A stretch of 64,000 nucleotides of DNA from Jeongeupia chitinilytica (GTDB lineage: Bacteria > Pseudomonadota > Gammaproteobacteria > Burkholderiales > Chitinibacteraceae), in NCBI RefSeq assembly GCF_014652315.1, contig NZ_BMYO01000008.1:62001-126000 (forward strand). Direction: 5' to 3'. Shown piece by piece: positions 38,440 to 46,053 of this stretch. Both the position numbers and the translations under genes were made by a program. A model generated the notes under the pieces. The model searched no databases, had not been told where the DNA came from, and saw only the letters and a list, made by a program, of their open reading frames with translations. Numbering within the stretch: the first letter of the stretch is position 1; every line of letters begins with the position of its first letter.

Positions 38440-39297
38440 TCAGTACGGCAGCTGGCCGCGGGCCATCGCGCTCAGCCGGGCGACGCGGTCCGCGGTCTGC
38501 GGGTGGGTGCGGAACAGGTCGGACAGGCCCCCGCCGGTGAGCGGATTCATGATCATCATCTGCGCGGTTTCCGGATGGGCTTCGGCGGCGTGCATCGGAA
38601 TGCCGCGGGCGTAGGCCTCGATTTTTTGCAGCGCGTCGGCCAGTGCCTGCGGGTCGCCGCTGATGCGGGCGCCACCGGCGTCGGCGGCGAATTCGCGCGA
38701 ACGCGAGATCGCCATCTGGATCACGCTGGCCGCCAGCGGGGCGAGGATGGCCAGCAGGATGCCGACGATCGGGTTGATCGAACGGCCGTTTTCGTCGCGC
38801 CCGCCGAAGAACATCGCAAAGTTGGCCAGCGCCGAGATGGCACCGGCCATCGTCGCCGAGATCGTCGAGATCAGGATATCGCGGTGCTGGACGTGCGCCA
38901 GTTCATGCGCCATCACGCCGCGCAGTTCGCGGTACGACAGCACGCGCATGATGCCGGTGGTCGCGGCCACGGCGGCGTTTTCCGGATTGCGGCCGGTGGC
39001 GAAGGCATTCGGCTGGTCCTCGTCGATCACGTAGACCTTGGGCATCGGCAGGCCGGCGCGCTGCGCCAGCTCCTGCACCATGCCGTAGAGTTCCGGTGCG
39101 GTCCGGGCATCGACCTGATGGGCGTTGTACATCTTCAGCACCATCTTGTCGGAATTCCAGTAGGCGAACACGTTCATCGCGCCGCCGAACAGCAGCGCCA
39201 TCATCATGCCGCTCTTGCCGCCGATGAGGCCGCCGATGAAAACAAACAGCGCCATGATGGCGGCCATCAGGATGGTCGTCTTGAGCCAATTGTTCAT
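38440..39297 (-). CDS. htpX: Membrane zinc metalloprotease HtpX
   Basis: 285-residue M48B protease that degrades misfolded inner-membrane proteins. Two N-terminal membrane helices (WLKTTILMAAIMALFVFIGG and MMMALLFGGAMNVFAYW) come first. Zinc ligands are in HELAHVQHRD, with the third-ligand Glu in SREFAADAGG. Two further hydrophobic stretches follow the HExxH. The C-terminus has LSDLFRTHPQTADRVARL, typical of HtpX. It lies between fmt and rsmB, with a symmetrical hairpin just upstream. Heat or CpxR control known elsewhere is not evident from the sequence. Confidence 0.95.
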   Translation of the reverse strand: MNNWLKTTILMAAIMALFVFIGGLIGGKSGMMMALLFGGAMNVFAYWNSDKMVLKMYNAHQVDARTAPELYGMVQELAQRAGLPMPKVYVIDEDQPNAFATGRNPENAAVAATTGIMRVLSYRELRGVMAHELAHVQHRDILISTISATMAGAISALANFAMFFGGRDENGRSINPIVGILLAILAPLAASVIQMAISRSREFAADAGGARISGDPQALADALQKIEAYARGIPMHAAEAHPETAQMMIMNPLTGGGLSDLFRTHPQTADRVARLSAMARGQLPY

Positions 39298-39333
39298 ATC
39301 GTGAAGTCTCGCAAAGGTAAGGGGCGTGGTGAC

Positions 39334-39360
39334 GGGCAGTACGGTGCGGCTGTACTGCCC
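39334..39360 (-). promoter_or_regulatory. Hairpin in the fmt-htpX gap
   Basis: Perfect 9-bp stem GGGCAGTAC / GTACTGCCC with a 9-nt loop, 37 bp before the htpX start on the minus strand. It lacks a T-tract, so it could be an mRNA structure in the htpX leader, an operator, or a weak terminator of def-fmt. Confidence 0.45.
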
Positions 39361-39394
39361 TGCTGCAGATGTGATTGCGGCGGCGGCGGAAAAT

Positions 39395-40321
39395 TCAATC
39401 GCCGAGTACGATTCCCGCTGTCAGCGGCCGGCCGGCGAGGAATGCGGTCGCGTCGAGCCGCTTGCCGCCGGCCAGTTGCAGCGTCGTCAGCGCCAGCGCG
39501 CCGGTACCGCAGGCAACGACGATGCCGCGGCGGTCGGCCGACTGCACCGTACCGGCGGCGCCTTGGGCGTCGACCGGGTGTGCGGCCCAGATTTTCAGCG
39601 CGGCACCGTCGAGCGTCGTCTGCGCCGACGGAAAGGGGTTGAACGCGCGGATCATCCGGTCAAGCTCGGTTGCAGACCGTTGCCAGTCGATGCGCGATTC
39701 GTCCTTCTGCAGCTTCTCGGCGTAGGTGACGCCGTCCTGCGGCTGTACCCGGCGTGCGGCCTGCAGTGACGGCAGGTCGGCCAGCGCGGCGACGATGGCA
39801 TCGGCGCCTTGCACGGCCAGCTTGTCGTGCAGCGTATGCGCGTTGTCGTCGGCGGCGATCGGTGTCACGTGGACGCTGAGCATGTCGCCGGTATCGAGTC
39901 CGGCGTCCATCTGCATGATGGTGATGCCGGTTTCGGTGTCACCGGCGAGGATGGCGCGCTGGATCGGCGCGGCGCCGCGCCAGCGCGGCAGCAACGAGGC
40001 GTGGATGTTGAGGCAGCCCAGCCGCGGCAGGTCGAGCACTGCCTGTGGCAGGATCAGGCCGTAGGCGGCAACGACCATCACGTCGATGCCGAGATCCTGC
40101 AGCGGTGCCTGCTGCTCCGGCGTGCGCAGCTTTTCCGGCTGGTAGACCGGCAGGTCGTGCTCGAGCGCGACCTGCTTGACCGGCGACGGCGTGAGTTTCA
40201 TGCCCCGGCCGGACGGGCGGTCCGGCTGGCTCAGCACCAGCACGACCTCGTGGCCGGCGGCGATCAGCGCACGCAGCGCGCTGGCGGCAAAGTCCGGCGT
40301 GCCGGCAAATGCGATCTTCAT
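39395..40321 (-). CDS. fmt: Methionyl-tRNA formyltransferase
   Basis: 308 residues. Transfers formyl from 10-formyl-tetrahydrofolate to Met-tRNAi. The N-terminal domain begins MKIAFAGTPDFAASALRALI. The catalytic pocket is in CLNIHASLLPRWRGAAPIQR and GITIMQMDAGLDTGDML, with catalytic Asn/His/Asp present. The loop SQPDRPSGRGMKLTPSPVKQ fits the tRNA acceptor. The C-terminal domain is an OB fold (AALKIWAAHPVDAQG). It is 9 bp downstream of def, the standard def-fmt pair that adds and removes the formyl group of initiator Met. Confidence 0.97.
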   Translation of the reverse strand: MKIAFAGTPDFAASALRALIAAGHEVVLVLSQPDRPSGRGMKLTPSPVKQVALEHDLPVYQPEKLRTPEQQAPLQDLGIDVMVVAAYGLILPQAVLDLPRLGCLNIHASLLPRWRGAAPIQRAILAGDTETGITIMQMDAGLDTGDMLSVHVTPIAADDNAHTLHDKLAVQGADAIVAALADLPSLQAARRVQPQDGVTYAEKLQKDESRIDWQRSATELDRMIRAFNPFPSAQTTLDGAALKIWAAHPVDAQGAAGTVQSADRRGIVVACGTGALALTTLQLAGGKRLDATAFLAGRPLTAGIVLGD

Positions 40322-40330
40322 TCGGGTCCG

Positions 40331-40834
40331 TTACAGCGTCTTGCGCTGGTTTTTTTTCAGTTTCTGGATAATGCGGTCGAGCTTGAGCCGGGAGAGTTTT
40401 TCGACGAAAACCTTGCCGTTCAGATGGTCGAGTTCGTGCTGAACGCAAATCGCCAGCAACTCGTCGGCATCGAATTCGAATTGCTCGCCATTTACGCGCT
40501 GGGCCCGCACCTTGATGCGCTCGGCACGTTCGACTTCTTCGTAAATCCCCGGTACCGACAGGCAGCCTTCCTCGTAGCGTGTCTTGCCGTCCATCTCGGT
40601 GATTTCCGGGTTGATCAGGACGAGCAATTCGTCCTTGGTTTCCGACAGGTCGATGACGACGATGCGCTGGTGCACGTCGACCTGCGTTGCGGCAAGGCCG
40701 ATGCCTGGTGCCGCGTACATCGTCTCGGCCATATCGGCGACGAACTGTTGCAAATGTTCGTCAAAAACGGTGACCGGTTTGGCGACGGTATGCAGGCGTT
40801 CATCCGGGTAGTGCAGAATATTCAGAATGGCCAT
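40331..40834 (-). CDS. def: Peptide deformylase
   Basis: 167-residue metalloenzyme removing the N-formyl group from nascent proteins. All three motifs are present: GIGLAATQVD (motif 1), EEGCLSVPGIYE (motif 2, Cys metal ligand) and QHELDHLNGKVF (motif 3, two His ligands and catalytic Glu). The C-terminal Lys/Arg tail (KLKKNQRKTL) is of the type that docks to the ribosome. It is first gene of the reverse-strand run and divergent from the LysM gene across a 132-bp AT-richer gap that must hold both promoters. Confidence 0.97.
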   Translation of the reverse strand: MAILNILHYPDERLHTVAKPVTVFDEHLQQFVADMAETMYAAPGIGLAATQVDVHQRIVVIDLSETKDELLVLINPEITEMDGKTRYEEGCLSVPGIYEEVERAERIKVRAQRVNGEQFEFDADELLAICVQHELDHLNGKVFVEKLSRLKLDRIIQKLKKNQRKTL

Positions 40835-40966
40835 GATTGCTTGCAGCTGAAAAAGTTTGTATGCAGAATCGATTGGGTTTGGCTTTCAGGGCAATCGCCC
40901 GGCATTACATATCGCTTAATAAAGAATCCGTTGGCGGATTCAAACTAAACAGAGACGAGCGCCACC

Positions 40967-42025
40967 ATGCGTAAAACGATTATATCGCTACTTTTGGCCG
41001 TCAGCGCCGGCATTGGTTCGGCGCACGCCGATACGCTGGCGCTGCAGAACGACGCGCCGGAGCGCTATGTGGTGGTCAAGGGCGATACGCTGTGGGCCAT
41101 TTCGGGTCATTTCCTCAAGCAGCCGTGGCGCTGGCCCGAAATCTGGAAGCTGAACAAGGACGAGATCAAGAACCCGCACTGGATCTACCCCGGTGACGTG
41201 GTCATCCTCGACCGTTCCGGCGATACGCCGAGGCTGAAGCTGCTCAAGAGCGACAAGGTGGCCAACCGTGGCGTGATCAAGGTCGGGCCGCGAATCCGTT
41301 CGACCCAGATCGATGAAAACGGTGCCGCACCGAGCATTCCGTACGCGGCGATCGAGCCCTTCCTGAACAAGCCGCTGGTGATCGAGCCCGAGGCGTTCAA
41401 GGCGGCGCCGCGCGTGGCTGCGGGGCCGGATTCGCGGGTCATGTTTGCCAGTGGCGACCGGATTTATGCCGTCGACCTCCAGGGACAAGCGGGCGATACC
41501 TGGCAGGCCTTCCGCCCGGGCCAGCCGCTGATCGATCCGGACGATCCGGACCGCAAGCGCGTGATCGGTTACCAGGTCGATTATCTTGGTGACGTGCGCA
41601 TGGACAAGGAAGGCGACGTAGCGACACTGCGTGTCGTCAGCACCCGGGAGGAAATCGGCGTCGGGAGCCGGCTGATCCGTGCCACCGACGTGCCGTTCAT
41701 CAACTACGCACCGCACGCGCCGTTGCAGCCTCTGAGCGGTCGAGTGGTATCGGCGTACGGCGGCGTGGCCGAGGCCGGCCAGTACACGACGGTGGTGATC
41801 AACCGCGGCAGCGAGGCCGGCGTCGACATCGGCACCGTGCTGAATACCTACAAGCGTGAACGGCCGATCGCCAAGGAAAGCAGTGCCGAGCCGGATCGTG
41901 TCACCCCGCCGGAAAAGAGCGGTAATGTCTTCGTCTACCGCGTGTTCCCGAAATTCAGCTACGGACTGCTGCTCGACAGCACCCTGCCGGTCAACGTCGG
42001 TGACGACGTGAAATCGCCGAGCTGA
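40967..42025 (+). CDS. Exported LysM peptidoglycan-binding protein
   Basis: 352 residues. Signal peptide MRKTIISLLLAVSAGIGSAHA. A single LysM domain follows (about 33-82: YVVVKGDTLWAISGHFL ... PGDVVIL), which binds GlcNAc-containing glycan strands. The remaining 270 residues form a beta-rich region with no recognised catalytic motif. A gene of this kind upstream of dprA and divergent from def is conserved in betaproteobacteria. Role inferred: envelope-associated, cell-wall anchored. It ends with a strong stem-loop just before dprA. Confidence 0.92.
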   Translation: MRKTIISLLLAVSAGIGSAHADTLALQNDAPERYVVVKGDTLWAISGHFLKQPWRWPEIWKLNKDEIKNPHWIYPGDVVILDRSGDTPRLKLLKSDKVANRGVIKVGPRIRSTQIDENGAAPSIPYAAIEPFLNKPLVIEPEAFKAAPRVAAGPDSRVMFASGDRIYAVDLQGQAGDTWQAFRPGQPLIDPDDPDRKRVIGYQVDYLGDVRMDKEGDVATLRVVSTREEIGVGSRLIRATDVPFINYAPHAPLQPLSGRVVSAYGGVAEAGQYTTVVINRGSEAGVDIGTVLNTYKRERPIAKESSAEPDRVTPPEKSGNVFVYRVFPKFSYGLLLDSTLPVNVGDDVKSPS

Positions 42026-42043
42026 GCACGCGTGATGGACGCT

Positions 42044-42073
42044 ACGGCCGCGCATTGCGCGGCCGTTTCATTT
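42044..42073 (+). terminator. Terminator of the LysM gene
   Basis: Perfect 10-bp stem ACGGCCGCGC / GCGCGGCCGT with a 3-nt loop, followed by TTCATTT. The dprA ribosome site lies immediately after. Confidence 0.72.
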
Positions 42074-42083
42074 GGGAGTCGTG

Positions 42084-43175
42084 ATGGCCGATCCTGACCT
42101 CGTTGACTGGCTGCGTTTCACGGCCGTGCCCGGTGTCGGCCCGCGCCGGCAACTGGCACTGTTGCGCGCGTTCGGCGAGCCGGCACGGGCGCTGGGGGCC
42201 TCCGAGGCCGAATTGCGCGAGATCCTGCCGTCCGGCGTGCTGCCGGCCTGGCTGACGGCTGCAGCATCCCCGCCACAGCTCGACGCGACGCTGGCGTGGC
42301 TGGACGCGCCCGGTGCTGCCATCGTCACGCTTGGCGAGCAGGCGTACCCGCAGCGTCTGCTCGACCTGCCGGATCCGCCGGTGCTGCTTTATCTGAAAGG
42401 ACGTGCCGAGCTGCTGGGGCGCCCGATGCTGGGCGTTGTCGGCAGTCGTGGCGCGACGCCGCAAGGCCTGGCGAATGCCGGTGCGTTTGCCGAAGCGATG
42501 TCGGCATCCGGGCTCGGCATTGTCAGCGGTCTGGCGGCAGGCATTGATGCCGCCGCGCACGAAGGAGGGCTGGCCGGCGCCGGGAGCACGATCGCCGTTG
42601 TCGGTACCGGACTCGACCGGGTCTATCCGGCGAGCAACCGCGCGCTGGCCCACCGGATCGCCGAGGCGGGCTTGATCGTTTCCGAGTTTGCCCTCGGTAC
42701 GCCGCCCAAAGCCGAGCATTTTCCGCGTCGCAATCGCCTGATTGCGGCGCTGTCGCACGGCGTACTCGTCGTCGAGGCCGCACTCGGCAGCGGCTCGCTG
42801 ATTACCGCAAAGCAGGCCGTCGAGCTCGGGCGCGAGGTGTTTGCCATCCCCGGCTCGATCCACTCGCCGCAGGCGCGTGGCTGCCACCGGTTGATCAAGG
42901 ATGGCGCCAAGCTGGTCGAGTCGGCCGACGACGTGCTCGACGAGCTCGACTGGCAGGCCCGCCTTGCGCCACCGGTGCGCCCTGTACCGGCGGCCGCTGT
43001 ACCGGAGAGCGATGCGTCGGTGCTCGATGCGCTCGGCCACGATCCGGCCGATCTCGACACGCTGGTGGTACGAAGCGGCTTGACGGTCGAGCGCCTGTGC
43101 GCGATTCTGCTCGGCTTGGAATTGACCGGCCGGGTCGCAGCATTGCCGGGCGGCCGCTACCAGCGGCTGGCTTGA
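42084..43175 (+). CDS. dprA: DNA-processing protein DprA (natural transformation)
   Basis: 363-residue protein that protects incoming single-stranded DNA and loads RecA. The N-terminal SAM-like region starts LVDWLRFTAVPGVGPRRQLA. The Rossmann core has VVGSRGATPQGLANAGAFAE, VSGLAAGIDAAAHEG and FPRRNRLIAALSHGVLVVEA, the signature of the family. A C-terminal winged helix (DTLVVRSGLTVERLCAILLG) is the DML1-like domain. Presence suggests natural competence, yet no dense Neisseria-type uptake words were seen. The ATG at 42084 is used with GGGAG upstream; a GTG sits one codon earlier. Confidence 0.95.
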   Translation: MADPDLVDWLRFTAVPGVGPRRQLALLRAFGEPARALGASEAELREILPSGVLPAWLTAAASPPQLDATLAWLDAPGAAIVTLGEQAYPQRLLDLPDPPVLLYLKGRAELLGRPMLGVVGSRGATPQGLANAGAFAEAMSASGLGIVSGLAAGIDAAAHEGGLAGAGSTIAVVGTGLDRVYPASNRALAHRIAEAGLIVSEFALGTPPKAEHFPRRNRLIAALSHGVLVVEAALGSGSLITAKQAVELGREVFAIPGSIHSPQARGCHRLIKDGAKLVESADDVLDELDWQARLAPPVRPVPAAAVPESDASVLDALGHDPADLDTLVVRSGLTVERLCAILLGLELTGRVAALPGGRYQRLA

Positions 43176-43205
43176 ATCGTGCGGCAACGGCCCCAGATGG
43201 ATTGC

Positions 43206-43658
43206 ATGCTCGACGTTCTCGCCTACCTCTTTCAGCAGTACTACGACGCCGACGGCGAACCGGACATGTCGCAGCTGGCCCGCCGGCTGTCCGGTGCCGG
43301 TTTCGACGACGACGAAATCCGCGAGGCGCTGGCCTGGCTGTCCGAACTGTCCACGCTCGATGCTGGTGCTTATGCCGCCCTGTCGATCGACGGGCCGCGG
43401 ATGCTGCATCCGATCGAATCGAACAAGCTCGGCGACGATGCGATCGTCTACTGGCATTCGCTGGAAGCGTCGCGGGTCTTGTCACCGGAAGAGCGCGAGC
43501 TGGTGCTCGACCGCGTCCTGCGCGACGAATCGGGCGAAGTCGAGGCCGACCGGCTCAAACTGATCGTGCTGATGGTCGTCTGGCGCAAACGCGATGAACT
43601 GTCTAACCTCCTGATCGAGGAGATCCTCTTCGGTCGCGACGGCGCGACGCTGCATTAA
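43206..43658 (+). CDS. smg: Smg/DUF494 family protein
   Basis: 150-residue acidic protein of unknown function found beside dprA and topA across beta- and gammaproteobacteria. The pattern MLDVLAYLFQQYYDADGEP at the start, RLSGAGFDDDEIREALAWL in the middle and LIEEILFGRDGATLH at the end matches Smg. The start is set at 43206 because E. coli Smg begins at the same place. ATG 43197 and GTG 43179 are in-frame alternatives, and none has a strong ribosome site. It follows dprA by 30 bp and is probably co-transcribed. Confidence 0.9.
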   Translation: MLDVLAYLFQQYYDADGEPDMSQLARRLSGAGFDDDEIREALAWLSELSTLDAGAYAALSIDGPRMLHPIESNKLGDDAIVYWHSLEASRVLSPEERELVLDRVLRDESGEVEADRLKLIVLMVVWRKRDELSNLLIEEILFGRDGATLH

Positions 43659-43721
43659 GCCTCGCTTGCCACCCCGGCACACCGGGTCTAATATCCGCCA
43701 CTTTTTTGAGCATCGGCCGCC

Positions 43722-46010
43722 ATGCCCGCCAATCTGTTGATCGTCGAGTCGCCCTCCAAGGCGAAGACGTTGCAAAAGTACCTCGGCAAGGATTTCCAGA
43801 TCCTCGCCTCCTACGGTCACGTCCGCGGTCTGGTGCGCAAGGACGGCTCGGTCGACACCGAACACGACTTCAAGATGAAGTATCAGGTGATCGACAAGAA
43901 CAAGAAGCACGTCGACGCGATCTGTGCGGCGGTGAAAGAGGCGGACAACGTCTACCTCGCATCCGACCCGGACCGCGAAGGTGAAGCGATCTCCTGGCAC
44001 ATCATGGAGATCCTCAAGGGCAAGAAGCTGCTGGACCCGGCCAAGACGTTCAAGCGGGTCGTGTTCCACGAAATCACCGAATCGGCGGTCAAGGCCGCGA
44101 TCGAACACCCGCGCGACATCGACAGCAACCTCGTCAACGCGCAGCAGGCGCGCAGCGCGCTCGACTATCTGGTCGGTTTCAACCTGTCGCCGCTGTTGTG
44201 GCGCAAGGTGCGCTCGGGGCTGTCGGCCGGCCGGGTACAGAGTCCGGCACTGCGGCTGATCTGCGAGCGCGAGATCGAAATCCGCGCCTTCACCGCGCAG
44301 GAATACTGGACCATCCATCTCGACAGCCACAAGGGCCGGCAGAAGTTCGGTGCGCGGCTGTCGCAGTGGCAGGGCAAGAAGCTCGAGCAGTTCGACATTC
44401 CCGACGAAGCGACGCAGGCCGACATCCTCGCGGCGCTGAACGGCGCGGACGCGCGGGTCGCCAAGGTCGAGAAGAAGAAGAAATCCCGCAGTCCGGCTGC
44501 ACCGTTCACGACGTCGACGCTGCAACAGGAAGGCGTGCGCAAGCTCGGCATGACGACCGATCGCGTCATGCGTACCGCGCAGCAGCTGTACGAAGGGATC
44601 AACCTCGGCGGCGAGACCGTCGGTCTGATCACCTATATGCGTACCGACGCGGTGGCGCTGTCGAACGAAGCGCTGGAAGACATCCGCGGCTACATCGGCG
44701 ACAACTTCGACAAGGACTATCTGCCGAAGGACGCCATCGTCTACAAGAACAAGTCCAAGAACGCGCAGGAAGCGCACGAGGCCGTGCGACCGACGTCGAT
44801 CGCGCGCACGCCCGACTCGGTCAAGGCCTTCCTCAGCCTGGACCAGTTCAAGCTCTACCAGATGATCTGGAAACGCACGCTGGCGTGCCAGATGACGCCG
44901 GCCAAGTTCGATACCGTCGGCGTCGACATCGAGGTCGGCGCGCAGGCGGTGTTCCGTGCCTCGGGTCAGACGCTGGTGTTCCCGGGCTTCATCGCCGTGT
45001 ACCAGGAAGACCAGGACGACGTCGAGGACGACGAGGACGAAGCGCGCCTGCCGCCGCTCGAAGAAGGCGAGGTATTGCCGGTCGACAAGCTCGCCGGCGA
45101 GCAGCACTTTACCCAGCCGCCGCCGCGCTACTCCGAAGCCTCGCTGGTGAAGGCGCTGGAAGAGTTCGGCATCGGCCGTCCGTCGACATATGCGTCGATC
45201 ATCAAGACGCTGAAGGATCGCGAGTACGTCGATCTCGACAAGAAGCGCTTCATTCCGACCGACACCGGCGAGGTGGTCAACAAGTTCCTGACCGACCACT
45301 TCACCCAGTACGTCGACTACAACTTCACCGCCAAGCTCGAAGACCAGCTCGACGAAATCTCCAACGGTTCGCGCGAGTGGGTGCCGGTACTCGACGATTT
45401 CTGGAAGCGCTTCCATAGCACGGTCGAAGAAAAGCAGAGTCTGTCGCGCAAGGAAGTGACGCAGGAAGAGCTCGACGAAGACTGCCCGAAGTGCGGCAAC
45501 AAGCTGGCAATCCGGCTGGGCAAGCGCGGGCGTTTCATCGGCTGCACCACGTATCCCGAGTGCGACTACACCCGCAATCTCGGTGACGATGCCGATGCGG
45601 CACCGGTCGAGCCCGAAGTGGTGCCGGACCGGACTTGCCCGAAGTGCGACAGCCCGCTGCACATCAAGATGGGCCGCTACGGCAAGTTCATCGGTTGCTC
45701 GGCCTATCCGAAGTGCAAGCACATCGAGCCGCTGGAACCGCCGAAGGACACCGGGGTCGAGTGCCCGCAGTGCCACAAGGGCACGCTGAAGGAAAAGAAG
45801 AGCCGCTACGGCAAGCTGTTCTATTCGTGCAGCACCTATCCGGACTGCAATTACGCGACCTGGGATCCGCCGATCGCCGAGGCCTGCCCGCAGTGCCACT
45901 GGCCGGTGCTGACGATCAAGACGACCAAGCGGCGCGGTGTCGAGAAGAAATGCCCGCAGAAGGAATGCGGCTGGTCCGAAGTGATCGAGCCGCCGGCTCC
46001 GAAGGAATGA
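43722..46010 (+). CDS. topA: DNA topoisomerase I
   Basis: 762-residue type IA topoisomerase that relaxes negative supercoils. Toprim domain at the N-terminus (LLIVESPSKAKTLQKYLG, ASDPDREGEAISWH). The active-site tyrosine is Y305 in GLITYMRTDA. FGIGRPSTYASIIKTLKDR lies near residue 485. The C-terminus carries four cysteine zinc-ribbon modules (DCPKCGNKL, TCPKCDSPLH, ECPQCHKGT, ACPQCHWPV), consistent with full-length bacterial TopA, although the total is shorter than the E. coli protein. It follows smg with a 63-bp gap containing a small hairpin and TAATAT. Confidence 0.97.
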   Translation: MPANLLIVESPSKAKTLQKYLGKDFQILASYGHVRGLVRKDGSVDTEHDFKMKYQVIDKNKKHVDAICAAVKEADNVYLASDPDREGEAISWHIMEILKGKKLLDPAKTFKRVVFHEITESAVKAAIEHPRDIDSNLVNAQQARSALDYLVGFNLSPLLWRKVRSGLSAGRVQSPALRLICEREIEIRAFTAQEYWTIHLDSHKGRQKFGARLSQWQGKKLEQFDIPDEATQADILAALNGADARVAKVEKKKKSRSPAAPFTTSTLQQEGVRKLGMTTDRVMRTAQQLYEGINLGGETVGLITYMRTDAVALSNEALEDIRGYIGDNFDKDYLPKDAIVYKNKSKNAQEAHEAVRPTSIARTPDSVKAFLSLDQFKLYQMIWKRTLACQMTPAKFDTVGVDIEVGAQAVFRASGQTLVFPGFIAVYQEDQDDVEDDEDEARLPPLEEGEVLPVDKLAGEQHFTQPPPRYSEASLVKALEEFGIGRPSTYASIIKTLKDREYVDLDKKRFIPTDTGEVVNKFLTDHFTQYVDYNFTAKLEDQLDEISNGSREWVPVLDDFWKRFHSTVEEKQSLSRKEVTQEELDEDCPKCGNKLAIRLGKRGRFIGCTTYPECDYTRNLGDDADAAPVEPEVVPDRTCPKCDSPLHIKMGRYGKFIGCSAYPKCKHIEPLEPPKDTGVECPQCHKGTLKEKKSRYGKLFYSCSTYPDCNYATWDPPIAEACPQCHWPVLTIKTTKRRGVEKKCPQKECGWSEVIEPPAPKE

Positions 46011-46016
46011 TGACAG

Positions 46017-46041
46017 ACACCCGGCCCAGGCCGGGTGTTTC
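46017..46041 (+). terminator. Terminator-like hairpin after topA
   Basis: ACACCCGGCC / GGCCGGGTGT perfect 10-bp repeat with a 2-nt gap and a short TTT. It ends 12 bp before the next start codon. Confidence 0.6.
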
Positions 46042-46053
46042 AATGGAATCCCC

